NCBI GenBank assembly: GCA_022661535.1 | Contig: JAKULF010000001.1 | Span: 3,658,001 to 3,722,000 of the forward strand | Length of the DNA stretch: 64,000 nt | Direction of reading: 5' to 3' | From: Eutypa lata | Taxonomy: Eukaryota > Ascomycota > Sordariomycetes > Xylariales > Diatrypaceae | Shown: positions 39,240 to 52,400 of the stretch, one piece after another | How positions within the stretch are numbered: position 1 is the first letter of the stretch | Layout: each line of letters begins with the position of its first letter | The notes under the pieces: model-generated | What the model saw: the letters and a program-made list of their open reading frames with translations, nothing else | Told to the model about the DNA's origin: nothing | The model's database searches: none | Translations under genes and position numbers: made by a program

Positions 39240-40200
39240 AAATTAACAATAGCTTTAAAGTGTGACGATGAAAATTTGTGCCTACAGATCTAAGACAGGT
39301 GATAGGAGAAGCATTATTGCGTGTACATAATCGCCGATGAGGATTCTCGGTTATCCTAGCTCGATGCCATTGTCCAGGTTGTTCAAGGATCGTTCGGTAC
39401 TGCGCGTCCGGCCAGTTGAGCATCATGGAACGTATGAAATAGGCACGCGTTCTTTTGACCTGCTAAATCGAGAAGAAGTTGTACGTCTAACGCCCCATGC
39501 CCGACTCCTTATTTTTATATCCCTTTTCTACCACGGCTGTCATGACTCCAGCCAGCACCTGTAGCACGAGTCGTCCCGTCTGCCGCAGGCATGCTCGTCC
39601 GGAAGCCCTGCAGAATCTGGACCGTGCCGCGGCCAATATCTACCAGAGCCAAGGAGTCGTCCTCATATTTCAATTTCTCGATCAGACGCTCCTGAACCGG
39701 ATACATGTCGATCCATCTCGGCAGGTAGATCTACAGCGTGTGCACATAGCTGTGGTATACCTGAAAGACCTTGGGCTGCTCGGTCAGTCAGCCGAAGACG
39801 TGTCCGGAGAAATTCTTGGCGTATTGGAAAGGCCCCCTTCATGGAGCTTTCCGGATTGTAAAACTTGCTGTTTTGAAATCGGCGGGCATTCGCGCAGCTG
39901 ATGTCCGGCTTCAGACGTAGCTTCACAAGGATCACTAATTAGCAGTAGTGTAACGGACCATCTTCGGAAGGCTGTAACTATCTTGAAGACGATGCTGGCG
40001 GCTTATTCTAGCAACGATGGGAGTCTAGTCGAATTATTACGTACGGAAAGACCCAGTTCTGCTTCGCTTAGCATTCCTATCGATACGCACACCCAGGCGA
40101 AGCGCTCCAGGATGTCCAGAGTGGTTCCGGCCGGAACATCCAAATTATCGTTGAATTTGAGGCGACCACCATCTTAGACCGCCGAGTCAAATATATCCAG
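39240..40200 (-). pseudogene. Decayed SAM-dependent O-methyltransferase
   Basis: Broken minus-strand frames together recall a fungal class-I O-methyltransferase (plant-OMT-like). From N to C: an N-terminal helical block at about 40,160-39,990 (GGRLKFNDNLDVPAGTTLDI); the SAM-binding motif near 39,665-39,620, read as LALVDIGRGTVQILQGFRTSMPAA, where families usually have VDVGGGTGQILQ; and the downstream AYFIRSMMLNWPDAQYRTIL near 39,437-39,380, matching the HDWPD region of these enzymes, with ILIGDYVHA in another frame after it. At least three frame changes and several stops separate the pieces. Such enzymes commonly decorate polyketides, so this may be a lost part of a biosynthetic locus. It is 9 kb from the PKS with the ATPase gene between. 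Confidence 0.65.
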
Positions 40201-40838
40201 TTCAATGTTGATACGACAATGTGGGTTGGCTAGATTCGCCTTGGTTAGCCCAACTGCCGTCGCGGATACTTCGCCAGCCATATCATGGAAGGGGGAAGGC
40301 CTTTAGGTGATGAGCTGCATACAAACAACAGCTAGTAGCCTTCCAAATTCCTAGGTTGTGTCATGTAATCCAGACAGCCAAGGTGATGCGAGTCATCACT
40401 TACTACTTTGAGTAGAGCATGTTGTCAACGGCTCTACTTTGCGGTAAGTTGAATGATTCTGACGTGTGACTAGCGGCGGACCGAGTTGTGCTGAGCTCTG
40501 CGAGTCCTCGAGTCTTTAACGTCCATAATCTTGTGATACATGTTTATTTACTCTTACTATGAAGTCTACATGTTCTCCTGGACTGCCCCCGGTGAGAGAA
40601 GGGGCTGCATTATAGACATTGTGAGCTCGATTAGTACAATACCGCCGCTGTTTTGCATTACGCGTATACTGTCGAGCATATATTGCTTCTCCTCCTAAGT
40701 AGGATGATGATGTCGTAATCTTTGCTGCGATATCAAATATTTGAAGTATGGTTCAATAATCACTGTGTCGATATCTTACGGTATTGATCGTCATCTCAAC
40801 TATCTGTTTCAGATTCTGACAAGAGTCGGCTGTTACCA

Positions 40839-42260
40839 ATGGGTGGCGTATACAAGCTTCATGGAAAAGGTATTAAAAGGAAAGTTATCAACATAGCAAT
40901 CATCGACTCAGGAGTTGATTATCTCCATTGCTTGACTGAACCCTTGGACGGAGCTTTTAGATCACTTTCAGACCTGACTTTGTTAGATACGATAACGACC
41001 CAATCCCACATGGTGATATGTTAGCTATTCGTCTTGGGAGAACTCATGGTACTCCCTTTCATGCTAGCATCGGTATCTAGGTACCTGTTACTTTTTGTGA
41101 TGGCTAGAACATATCTAATTGTGAAAAATATTGTCGGCATGGCTAACAAACCCGTTGAGGGCTTCGGATTCAGGGTGTTGCTCCCACGACAATGCTTGGA
41201 ATGTGCCGGGTATCCGTCGTACCGGACAAACAACCTATGGCATATTGATCGCCGCTTTGCCAATAGGTGCTGAAGAAGGCACAGACCTCATGCCGACGTC
41301 TAATGATTCTACGCAACTATAGATAGTTATTTCAACTACGGTAACTAAACGAATGGTTGCCATAACAGTCGCCAATCACATGATGGTTTGAGTTGCTTAT
41401 TCTCTCCTCCGTTTGCGGTTGACTCCATTGAAAATAAGTTGATTAATAGAGTATATGCGTACAACGACATTAACTAGAGCAGTTATCGATCCTTCTACCC
41501 GACGGGAATGATGTCGTTTTTTCCTTGGGTTCTAGTGTAGACATCAATGGTTTAACATGTGATGCTGCCAATGACTGTGACGATGAGATCGCTTAAGGGG
41601 GAGAGTTTGGCACTATGAATTATATAATATGGCGAATTCTGTAACCTAATTTATATATGGAAGACTTTTCGCGAAGACTGAAGTTCTATGAATCTGGGTA
41701 GAGGACTGGGTAACCGAGCCACGAGTGATAGCCGCTGGCTATCCAATAGGCCAAAGGCTCATATGAGGCCGGAAAACGATGGCCACAAGTTGATTGCACG
41801 CTTTCGTTCGACGACCAGAAGGTTCATGGTGTCCGCAATATCTAATTTGTGGCATAATGAGTGAACCTTTGTCATTCGCGCCATAGGTGGAGGTGACGAT
41901 GTAATTCCCAGCACCATAACAACTCCATCCATAGCTGGCCGCTATGTCTTCATTGAAACAAGGCGACCGGGCCCTGGGTAGGGGAGTGGTCACATATTAA
42001 GAACGTCTATCCTAAATCAGAGCATCCCATATAAAACCTGATACAAAAGTATATGTACGGTATCAAGCAGCAGAGTTTAAAGGCACTACTAGGGCTTTTA
42101 ATTATACTACAACACTGAGGGATACTCCACCATGAACTTGGATGCTTTCATACCCATCAAAAGCTAGCAACTGGGGGTTATTCCCTAGTTTGTGAATTTT
42201 CGTACAAGCTCCGGTATTGGGGTTGCCATACCTGCTTTAAATGATGCCAATGATAAAAAT
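40839..42260 (+). pseudogene. Decayed subtilisin-like serine protease (S8)
   Basis: The first block at 40,839-41,022 reads KGIKRKVINIAIIDSGVDYL, a clear subtilase motif around the catalytic Asp (IDSGVDY). In other frames follow a degraded HGTH-like region near 41,040 (GRTHGTPFHASI), then NIVGMANKP, GVAPTTMLGMCRV and TGQTTYGILIAALPIGAEEG up to about 41,320, which match the conserved stretch after the catalytic His in fungal vpr-type subtilases. A weak LATGGYSL and RTSSGIGVAIPAL near 42,165-42,240 may mark the catalytic Ser region. Several frameshifts and stops rule out a product. The end coordinate is approximate. Such proteases are secreted nutrient or virulence enzymes. Confidence 0.65.
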
Positions 42261-43886
42261 AAGTATAGTTCAGTTTACATCCTTTATATCAGTCTGTGAT
42301 TTCGGGTGCTGGTATTAATGATATTGGATCATGATTTGTAAATCTAATCTCCTGTTCTCTATGCATCTAGGTTACAGTATTTTCTCTAAGCTCAATAAGT
42401 AGATAGAGGAAGCTATACAAGTGTGATATCGTTAATCTTGGTTTACGAGATGTGTAAAGGTTCGGATAAAATTTTCAGCTTCTATAGCATGTTGGACTGA
42501 AGGTTAAAGTCAGAGCAGTGGATGAATAGTACAGCATGAGGCTGATCGGATGATCATATACATAATCTCTCACGTAGACAATATATGCTACCTACCTAGC
42601 TAGCAAAATAAAATTATTATTATGTACTTTAGCATAGTATATCAACTGCTCAAACCTTTCTGGTTTTCAATGGAGGGAAAGAAGGAACACATCATTTAGT
42701 GCAAAGTACCTACAGTAACTATATATGAGAGTTTTTGTTACTCGCAGTACAGGCTCTCACAAGGTAGTTTAACTCGTTAGCTTATAACTCACAATACTCA
42801 TTGTCTACTCGACTTGGCTGACGCAACAGCCATCACAGCCTCTTACCCATAAAGCATGTAAGTTGAATTGCTCAATACGTACCCATTCTGATGATATTAC
42901 TTACAACTGTGAATAAAGGACCCTCATGCTTGATTGGAGAAATGTTTCACCCCAGCCTATAGATGAAATGGGCCCGGGGGGGGGGACGGAAAAGAAAATA
43001 GAGATATTCGGGGGAGGCTGGCTGATAGACGGGGTGACGGGGGTGAAGTATGCAATAAACCGTCATCGTACAGCGTACAACATGCACCAGCTGTTACGCT
43101 GAGAGCTTTCTTTTTTCAAGAATTTCCTTTTCAGGAAGCCCGTAAGACGCTAAAACCGGAATTGGCCTATAATAGTGCGGCATTTCTCCCCGCGGTGCAT
43201 GGGCAAATAGCTTATTTCTCATAAAGCTTTTTTAAGGGGGTCTTCCCTTGACTCGTGAAGTGACTTAAGTATGTAAGTACGTATTGTTACAGTGAGATCC
43301 TGCAGGCGGCCTCCCATTCCCCCTCCCACCCCCTCAAGCACGTTGATCCTTTTAAAATTACCTCCCTTAGATAGATATCGCCATACTACCACCTAACGTC
43401 ATAAATTTCGTTTTCTAGCTAAGAAAGGTGATCTTAGGTGCTTAAGCTCCTCCCGTAGAACCTTGTCCGAACTGGTGCGCGAATTTTGGGGATAAGGGGA
43501 AAAATTGAGAGCTTGCTATGCACAGCCTCACTTTCTCCAAACTTAGACGCGTCTGGCCGATTTGGTTCCTTCGCATGTGAGAGAATTCATTTGGTCCAGT
43601 ACGAATGGCTCGAGCCAGCACTGTGGATTGAGACAAAGAAGTCCAACATCAGACAGTGCTGCATCCTGTTGAGAGGCTGCATTCCGTCCCGGATATTTTC
43701 ATGGACACTCCCAAGTCTTCGTATTTCCAATCATGAGTATAATAAACGTATCCCGCTGCTGAAAATTCCAGCTGTTCCATCTCTCACTGCGACTCTACTG
43801 CTCTTGTGATTCTCCATCTTGCATCTTTCTTCCAAGCCAAGACGTTCAACACTTAAACCGCAATTAAACCTTATCCTCTCGTGAAA
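42261..43886. other. AT-rich spacer upstream of the ATPase gene
   Basis: No supported gene. A run of G occurs at 42,974-42,983. The last few hundred bases, which are less AT-rich, should hold the ATPase promoter. Confidence 0.4.
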
Positions 43887-46800
43887 ATGGAAGATGGCGA
43901 TGAGCTCAAACGGGCCCCCAGAGACCGCGTCCGTTGGCAAGATGAGGAGGCGGCGCGACATCGCCGCAGTGATACACTTCGTCGCTCCATGTCCATCACC
44001 AGTATACGAACGCGCCGTGAGGTAGACCCAAACATTACTCTGCCAATCCATTATCGTACAGTGTAAGCGAGCCCCTTTTTCTCTCCATCAGTCTCTGGTC
44101 ATGATAGAGACACCTCGATATATAATATTACGTGGAACGCATAAATTGGAATGATGCAGAAGTAACCATCGGCATTCGTTTATCATCTCATCATAAACGG
44201 TGTAACGTTTTGGTTATTCAGTTCCAACCAATATGATCATGGTGCAATGTGGTGGCCCCTTTATTATAATGACCAGTGTCTTGCCAACGAAGGACCTATA
44301 ATATACTAACAATGGTTTTTTGTTTGTCCAACGCAGGTCTTTCAACATCGAGGAATCCAAGAGCAAGGATCCTGCCGCATTCGAAAAAGTCGATGATGCC
44401 ACTACCAAGGGTCGATAGTCATGCCTCCAGCTTGCATCGAGGCTTAACGCTAACGCTATTGGTATAGAACTGACGACCCTTGACTGGCATGCAATATCGA
44501 CCCATGAGGCTGTCCGCCGCCTCGGATCCTCGACAGCTGAGGGCCTCTCGGACGCACAGGTCTTGCGCAAGCTCAAAGAGCACGGCCGCAATGCCCCTTC
44601 CCCTCCTAAGTCGGACGTGTTCCAGAGGTACTTCGGTTACTTCTTCAAAGGCTTCGGACCTGTTCTGCTCCTAGGTGCCATCTTGGTGTTCATCGCTTGG
44701 GAACCCTTAGGGGATCCTCCAGCGATTGCAAATATGGTAAGTGTTAAACAACGTTTCTTCAATATATAGAGGAGAAGGATGAAGAAAATGAAGTATGATT
44801 TATTTTTTCCAGTATCTAACTACGTTGCTAGGCCCTGGCCATCGTCTTGGTCGCCGTGTTCTTTATACAGGCTGGTTTCAATATCTACCAGGATTGGAGC
44901 TCATCACGCGTATGAGCTCGATCAAGAGCATGCTCCCTGAAGAGTGCTTGGTCATCCGCAACAGTGCGCAGGTATCGCTTCCCGCGGCTGAGCTCGTACC
45001 TGGCGACATCGTCTGTATCAAGGCTGGCAATAAGCTGCCAGCCGATGTACGCTTCCTCCAGGCCGCGAGCGATACTAAATTCGATAGGTCCATCCTCACT
45101 GGAGAGTCGGTACCCCTTGCGGCGACGGTTGATTCCACAGATGATAATTACCTCGAGACGCGCTGCATTGGCATGCAGGTGAGCATTAAGACCACTTTAG
45201 TTCCTTTATAGTCTTCTTTATGGACTCTTCGCCTATATTTAGAATATCGCATTTCATGAGGTCGAGACTCTTTAGCTAGCGTTAGGAGCTTAAATATTGG
45301 CCCCTCGACCTGCCATGAACAGATTACTAACTTCTAAATGGGATAAAAATAGGGTACTCACTGTGTATCTGGCTCATGTGTCGGATTAGTCGTGGCCATT
45401 GGCGACAAGACAGTCTTTGGACGAATCGCAGCTCTAACGAATGAGCCGAAGACCAAGCTGACCTCGTTAGAGAAAGAAGTGATTCGATTCGTCTTGATCA
45501 TTGTCTCCATAATGCTTACAATGATCGCTGTCGTCCTCGTAGTCTGGTGGGTCATATATCTATCTACCACTCCCTGTCCTCTCCTTAATTCCTCTATCTA
45601 ACACTATATTCTTAGGGGCACTTATTTAAGAAAGAACCATCCGAACTGGATCAGTGTGCCGAATCTGATTGTGAGCTGTGTCAGTGTAGCTATTGCATTC
45701 ATTCCCGAAGGTCTGCCTATCGCTCTGACTGCTGGTTTGACTATAACCGCGAACCTGATGCGAAAGCAGAAGGTCTTGTGTAAATCGCTGAAGACGGTTG
45801 AGACTCTTGGGTCAGTGTCAGTCATTTGCTCTGATAAGACAGGGACTCTCACAGAGGTATGCATTGCTTGATACGTAGATTGTCTAGGTATAAACATACA
45901 TAGGCAAGTTATCTCTAACAGCATCACACAGAACCGGATGGCAGTTACCGAATGCACCATCGGCAACCACACTCTCAGTGCGGATGAGGCGGAGGCTGAG
46001 CAGGAAGGTAGCAGTGCTCCGGAGATGGCTGGCATCGTGACCAGTGCTGTCGGCCAGGTTCGTGCTCTATCTGGTCTCTGTAACGCGGCAGAGTTTGATG
46101 TCGCCACTATGCAACAGCCCATTGAAAAGCGCCACATCTACGGAGACGCTACAGACCAAGCCATACTCAGGTTTTCAGAACGATTAGGTCCCGTCCATGA
46201 CCTTCGCCAATGCTGGCAGAAAACCTACGAGCTAGCCTTCAACAGCAAGAATAAGTACATGATTAGGACTTTCTCTCTATTCAGGCGAGACTGCTTGAAC
46301 GACACGCTCTCCTATGCCGAGGCAAATGCGTTCCAACCCGGCGATACGTAAGCCTCTCTCACGAAGTCCCTCCATTCCATACATAGTCCTGACTGACCTT
46401 TCATCTCATCCCCCGGCAGACTCTTGACCATCAAAGGGGCGCCGGATGTCCTCATAAACCGCTGCTCGCACTTTACCACCAACGCAGGCGATTCGCACCT
46501 CTTTGACGATGAGATGCGCGCCAGCTTCGAGCAAGTCAAGAACCAGTACAGCAGCCAGGGCAAGCGCTGCATCCTGCTGGCGCGCCGGGTGCTCCGCCAG
46601 GCCGAGATAGCGAACCAGGCCGGCACCGTCCAGTTCGAGGACGAGATACAAGAGCATGCCAAGACGGATCTCACGCTCGTCGGGCTCGTCGCCATCGTCG
46701 ACCCCCTCCGCTCTGAGATCCGCGATGTCGTCACGACGCTCCGCGGGGCCGGCATTCGTATTTTTATGGTAAGCAACTAACTCATCATGACATCATCACC

Positions 46801-48513
46801 TTCATCATATACCCGTTATGGCTTCTTATTTCTAACACTAACAAGGTAACCGGCGACTTCGCCCTAACTGCCCTAGCCATCGCCCAAGAAGCCGGAATCA
46901 TCAGCAGTCCTAGCGCCCTGGTAGACAACGTATCGGCGCTCCCACGAGAACCGCCCGGATCGCGATCGATGGACACGGGAACAACGACAATGGTAGCGAG
47001 ATCTATAGCGAAGCACTCACCAGCCCTCCCACCATTGGCGCGGGCTTCCTCCTCCATCGTGGTCAGCGGGCCCGAGCTACCAGGGCTAAACGAGCATCAA
47101 TGGCGAGCGCTAACCTCGTACGAGGAGATCGTATTCGCGCGGACGACGCCCGAGCAGAAGCTGCGCATCGTACGGGAGTTCCAGAGGGACAACGTCGGTA
47201 AGCAATTCTCGCAGTTATTATCTTCCCTTTGCGGTTAAGCCTTAATGCTTGAAGTTACCTACTGAAAGGGGGCATGCATATTCGGGAGCAAGCAAGTTGA
47301 AAGAAAGAAAAAAAAACCTCCCGAACAACTGCCTGCCCACACCTCGCTAAGATACTTGGATATAAAGAAGCAATTGCTAACTCCAGATGGATGCTTGCAG
47401 TGGCCATGACGGGCGACGGAGTCAACGACGCGCCGTCGCTGAAGGCGGCCGACGTCGGGATCGCGATGGGCGGGAACGGGGCCACCTCGGACATCGCGGT
47501 CGAGGCCGCCGACATGGTGCTGCTCGACTCGTTCGAGTCCGTCGTCGCGGCCGTGCAGTACGGCCGCGTCGTCTTCGACAACCTCAAGAAGGTCATCTGC
47601 TACCTGCTGCCCGCGGGGTGCTTCGCCGAGTTCTGGCCCATCATGACGAATGTCTTGTTTGGGCTGCCGCAGATCCTTTCTTCGTTTCTCATGATCATTA
47701 TTTGGTACGTAGTTAAGCCCCTTCATATACTGCCTCGATCCCTCCCCCGACTCTTTTTCAACTGCATTAGAGGGTCGTTGATCCAAGTTCCTCGTCTAAC
47801 TGATCCGTTAGCTGCTTTACCGACTGCGCCGCTGCGACCATCTTGTCGTACGAGAAGCCGGAAGCCGATGTTCTTCTACGCAAGCCACGCAACGTTAAGA
47901 AAGACCGGCTCGTCAACTGGCAGCTCGTTGCCCAAGCGTACGGGACTATCGGCGTGATCGAAACTCTAGCATCTTTCGCTATGGCCTACTGGTATTTAGA
48001 GCGCAACGGAATACCATTCCGCGTGCTGTGGTTCTCCTACGGTATACTTCCGGATTCCATCGACCCGGATTACTACGCGGAGAAGCTCAATGTGGCATCC
48101 TCGATCTACTTCGTCAACCTGGTTGTCATGTAAGATTCCTCTTTCCCCCATCTTACTTCACATCCCTCAAGGGTATGTGCCCCTAACTGAAGTTATCTTC
48201 ACACCCATACAGGCAATGGTTCAACCTTCTCGCGGTCCGCACAAGACGGTGGAGCATCTTCCAGCAACCCCCGATTTTCAACAAGGAGACCTCAAACCTC
48301 AAGCTCTTCCCCGCCATTCTGTTCGCCCTTGGCATGGCTGTCATCTGGGTCTATATCCCCCAGATCCAGCCTGTCATCGGGTCGGGTCCAGTGCCGGTCG
48401 AGTATTGGTTCTTGCCATTTTCCTTCGGCTTTTTTATCCTGGTGCTCGATGAGGCGCGCAAGTTCTTGGTGCGAAACAGCCCGCAGGGCTGGATAGCCAA
48501 GGCTGCTTGGTAA
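43887..48513 (+). pseudogene. Na,K-ATPase-like P-type cation pump with a one-base frameshift
   Basis: Twelve exons: 43887-44062, 44337-44410, 44468-44736, 44832-45178, 45353-45546, 45616-45856, 45932-46347, 46420-46768, 46846-47197, 47401-47704, 47812-48129, 48213-48513. All phases agree except exon 4, which is 347 nt where 348 is needed. The frame breaks at 44910-44912 (DWSSSRV, then TGA; MSSIKSML follows in the next frame). Otherwise all P-type motifs are present: LTGES in the actuator domain, IPEGLP in M4, CSDKTGTLT with the phosphorylated Asp at about residue 427, KGAPD in the nucleotide domain, TGDGVNDAP in the hinge, and C-terminal membrane segments. Intact length would be about 1,113 residues, normal for the fungal type II Na,K/H,K-like group, which works at membranes without a known beta subunit. 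The second intron has a weak GTCGAT donor. Either a recent null allele or a sequence error. Confidence 0.82.
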
Positions 48514-49402
48514 AATCAATTAATGTTACGATATGTAACAGGACAATAGGCTCTCTTGATAATGGGTTGAATGCATGATACAAGCTAGCGCTTGTGTATA
48601 ATATGCAGATAGAAAATAGGTAGCTACAGCTAAGGGTAGGGAATGGGTACCCATGGGCGGCCCATGGGTTTAAAAATAAATTAAAAGCATTTGAAAAATG
48701 AAATAATCGGAAATAATCGTCGTAGGTTAACGAAGTGATTTTTTTTTCATTACTTATGGCTACCCTGGGGGCTTTTTTCATTTTATTTTTAAACCCAGGG
48801 GCAGCCCACGGGTGCCCATGGGTCCATGGGCGGGCTTTTCCTATCCTTAGCTTCAGTCTTAGGGAATAATGGGTTGCTTGAGGGGTAGGTCATGACAAAG
48901 GTATCTGCTTTACTACTTGAAGAGTACCTTCTGTCATGGACCTTTCCCTTTGCTTCCCTTTCTTCCCCAATCTGATATATTTACCTTATCATGCAGTTTC
49001 GCACATACGCTGCAATGGGGCTCAGTCAGGTCCATCATGGATGCTACCTACCGAGCCTAGGTTAATTTTTCGGACTTTTGTTATTGCGTTCCTTAGTTAT
49101 CATAGGTACGAAGCTTCAACAGCTTCACTTCATACATACTTGATAGTCATACTCATACAGCATCGGCCACACTCACCACTCATCAATACATGCATCGAAT
49201 CTTTTCGCTGTATTCACTGTATCGTACGTCTGTTGCTTTAGTGACCTAAGCTACGTGCTGGCAATCCCTGCACCGTCTTGTTCCCTATTGCAGCGCTGCC
49301 TTTTAACCCTATCTGACACAATGGCTTTGCTGTCTCAGATGGTAGTCTGGTGGTGCATTTAAGCTACGTGCGTCTTATACCCTTACATATTCTCTCTTCC
49401 TT
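48514..49402. other. Convergent spacer between ATPase and PKS
   Basis: Shared 3' region of the ATPase (plus) and PKS (minus). It holds the inverted-repeat element at 48,628-48,852. No gene is seen. Confidence 0.5.
48628..48852. mobile_element. 225-bp imperfect inverted-repeat element
   Basis: The ends AGCTAAGG (48628-48635) and CCTTAGCT (48845-48852) are complementary. The arms stay similar for about 60 bases: a Kpn/Nco-like GGTACCCATGGGCGGCCCAT palindromic block, then GGGTTTAAAAATAAA on the left, mirrored by TTTATTTTTAAACCC and GGGTGCCCATGGGTCCATGG on the right. The middle is AT-rich. It could be a MITE or fold as a long hairpin in the ATPase 3' UTR. No clear target-site duplication was found. 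Confidence 0.6.
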
Positions 49403-52400
49403 CTAGACTACTGTCTTAGCCGCAACCAACTCGCCCACCGCCGTGATGGTAGTCCATCCCATGATCTCGAACACTGCCACGTCAGCATTAAAGGCTTTCC
49501 GAAACCAACCCCTCAACTCCAGAGCCATCAACGAGTCGGTACCGTAATCAGACAAGGTCTTGCCGGGATCGACCTCCTCAGTTGACACGTCCAGTGCTCG
49601 GGCTAGCTTTGATTTTAGCGCCGTAACAACAATATCACTACGGATTTTAGGGTCGCTCGCCTGCCGGAAAAGCATGGTAGGATCTTCTTGTGCTGTATGC
49701 TCGGTCGAAATTCTGCCTGTGGAGCTGAGTTGGAGGTCGTTGAACCCCACAAATAATGGACGTTTAAGTGTAGGTGGCGGCGCTTCCCCTTGAGCCTGGA
49801 AGTGTGCAGGCGTGGTAACGCCGACTAGGAGTTGGCTTCGCGCAACATCAAGGGCCGGCATTGATGGATCACAATAGTGATCGAGTATAGCTAGCAGATC
49901 CTCCGCTTCGATAGGACTCATGTCACGGGCTCGTTCACGGTGGCGGCGGTAATCTTCGCTCTCAGAGATGATGCCGATGGTACGCATCCAGCCGAGGTCG
50001 AGTGAGACAGAACCTGCCAGACCATTGGCAGTGCGGAATCGTGCTAAAGCGTCTTGGAATGTGCAACCCGCGGCATAATTAGCTTGGCCGCTAGACCCGT
50101 AAATACCGCTGAGAGAAGAGAGGAGGATGAAGAAGTCCATATTCCGCGGTAAAACCCGGTGAAGGTTCCAACTGGCATTTACTTTAGATCGGACTGTTTG
50201 AGACCATTGGGCGTGGGTCATGTTGTAAAAGGCAGTATCCTATCCAGGTGTCAGTGTAATCATGATTGTAGGTTGGTGGGAAGGAAACACACATTCAAAA
50301 CCATGGCAGCATTAATGCAGCCTCTGATCGATGGCATAATCGACGCACACTGCTCCAGGGTCCCCAGTAGCTCAGTTGATGATATATCACAACGCAGCGC
50401 CACAATGTTGACGCCCTTATTGGTAAGCTCCGATATCATCTCAGACGCGACTTTGGAGTTGGCCCCTGAGCGCGAGAGAACAATAAGGTTCCTAGCGCCT
50501 CTGTTTGTCATCCATCGTAAGATTTCTCGACCTAATCCTCCAAGACCTCCAGCTACAACATAGGATGCATTGGCATCAAACTGCCAAGTGCTTTTATGCA
50601 GAAGAACTTTCTATTCAAGCGTTAACATAACATATCTCAATCTGGTGTACATTTTCATATATCTTACCGGGACCACATCCGTATGGCTGAGAGTAACGAT
50701 GATACGCCCAGTGTTCCTCCCACTCTGCATGTATCGAAAAGCCTTTTCCACGTCGGACACGCAGTAGACGTGTAAGGGTGCCGGCGCAGAAACGTCACCT
50801 TGAACAACCAGTTCGAGGATCTTTTCGGCTAGTTGGCGCGTCAATCTGCTATTCGTATTGACAATATGATGTAGATCTATCGCCGCAAAGCTGACGTTCT
50901 TAGCAAAGCGGCCCATCGGTAACCCCGAGTTAGCTCGGATATCTGCCTTCCCAATCTCGACAAATCGTCCATAAGGTGCTATGCAGTCCCAGCTAGCATA
51001 TAGGCTTTTGCCGGATAGTGAATTTAGCACAACGTCAACGCCATAACCCTTCGTAACGCGCAGAACTCCACGGGAAAAGTCGGTGTTTCTACTGTAGAAT
51101 ATGTGATTCTCGGGAATGCAAAACTTCTGGATTAGTAGCTGCTTTTTATCATTAGACCCGATAGTAGCGAAGACTTCAGCGCCCAGCGATTTTGCAATCC
51201 CCACGGCCATCTGTCCCGTGCTGCCCGCGGCAGCGTGAATCAGAATTTTATCGCCAGCCTGCAGGCGCGCGATGTTCACCAGCGCATGGTACGCCGTCAT
51301 GCCCGGGTTAATAGCAGATACAGCATCATTAAATGAGACAGTGTTTGGGATCTTGAAAACGGCGTGAGCTGGAGCTCGAGGATGGCTACGCATACAACCC
51401 TCAACAATCATCAAGACACGGTTCCCGGGCTGAAAGTCGGGGCAATTCGCACCAACTCGTGTCACATTTCCGGCACATTCGAAGCCTAGCCCTTCCTTAC
51501 CGAGCCGACCTAATGCTATAAAGATATCGCGGAAACTGACCGGCCATGCGGCAGCCTCAATTTCAACCTCGTTGGGGTCAAGATCGGCCGTTGCTGAGTC
51601 TTCAATAAACTGCAACGTGTCCAATATGCCAGGCGTGCCCAAAGCGAGCGCTAACCGCACACCAGGTTGCCACGGCTCATTCCGCATCTGTGGAATTATG
51701 CGGGCTGTCCTTTCGATATTAAGCTCGACTTCCTCGACTAAGCGCCCAATTTCGAGATGCTCGTCACGCACTACAAAATCGGTCTCACAAGATGCAGGCA
51801 CGCTCAGGAAACAAGATTGGAGGACATCCAAGACAAAGTCCGGGCCCCTACGAGGTGCACATGATTCGATAGCGAGTAGCACGATATGCTTGTTGCTGTC
51901 CTCGGAGCTGACGGAGCGCAGGAGACCCACTGCGATGCTATAGTGCGGATCAGCGGCGGAGTTGTGTGTGAAAGACGACCAGGTGACCCAGAGGATGTTA
52001 TATGCATCGTATATCAACTTCTGTAACACTTGGAAATCCATGTCGGATAGTGTGGCGAGGTACGGAGCGCCAACTTCGAGTAGAGAGATGATGACGTCGT
52101 CAGATGAAGCAGCCGTGTCTCGCTTAGCGATATACGCGAGGCTGACAACCTGCATGTTCGAATGATGTCGGGTAATTTCCGCTGCCATTACATTCTGGGT
52201 ATCAGATTCCGGATCCACGAGTAGCAGAAACTGGCGCTGATGACCGCTTACACCATTCGTCCCAGTAACCTGCTCTGGGTAAACGGCTGTTGATACGATG
52301 ACGCTGCTATACTGACAAGTATCACTTTTGTACGGCTTATGGACGAAGTCCAGGCCAGAAAACCCAGCCTCGCGCAGCAGCGTACCCCAACGCTGTACAG

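Noticed and set aside
41739..41993. Minus-strand frame inside the protease relic region
   Set aside because: No motif links it to a family and it overlaps the plus-strand relic; left unassigned.
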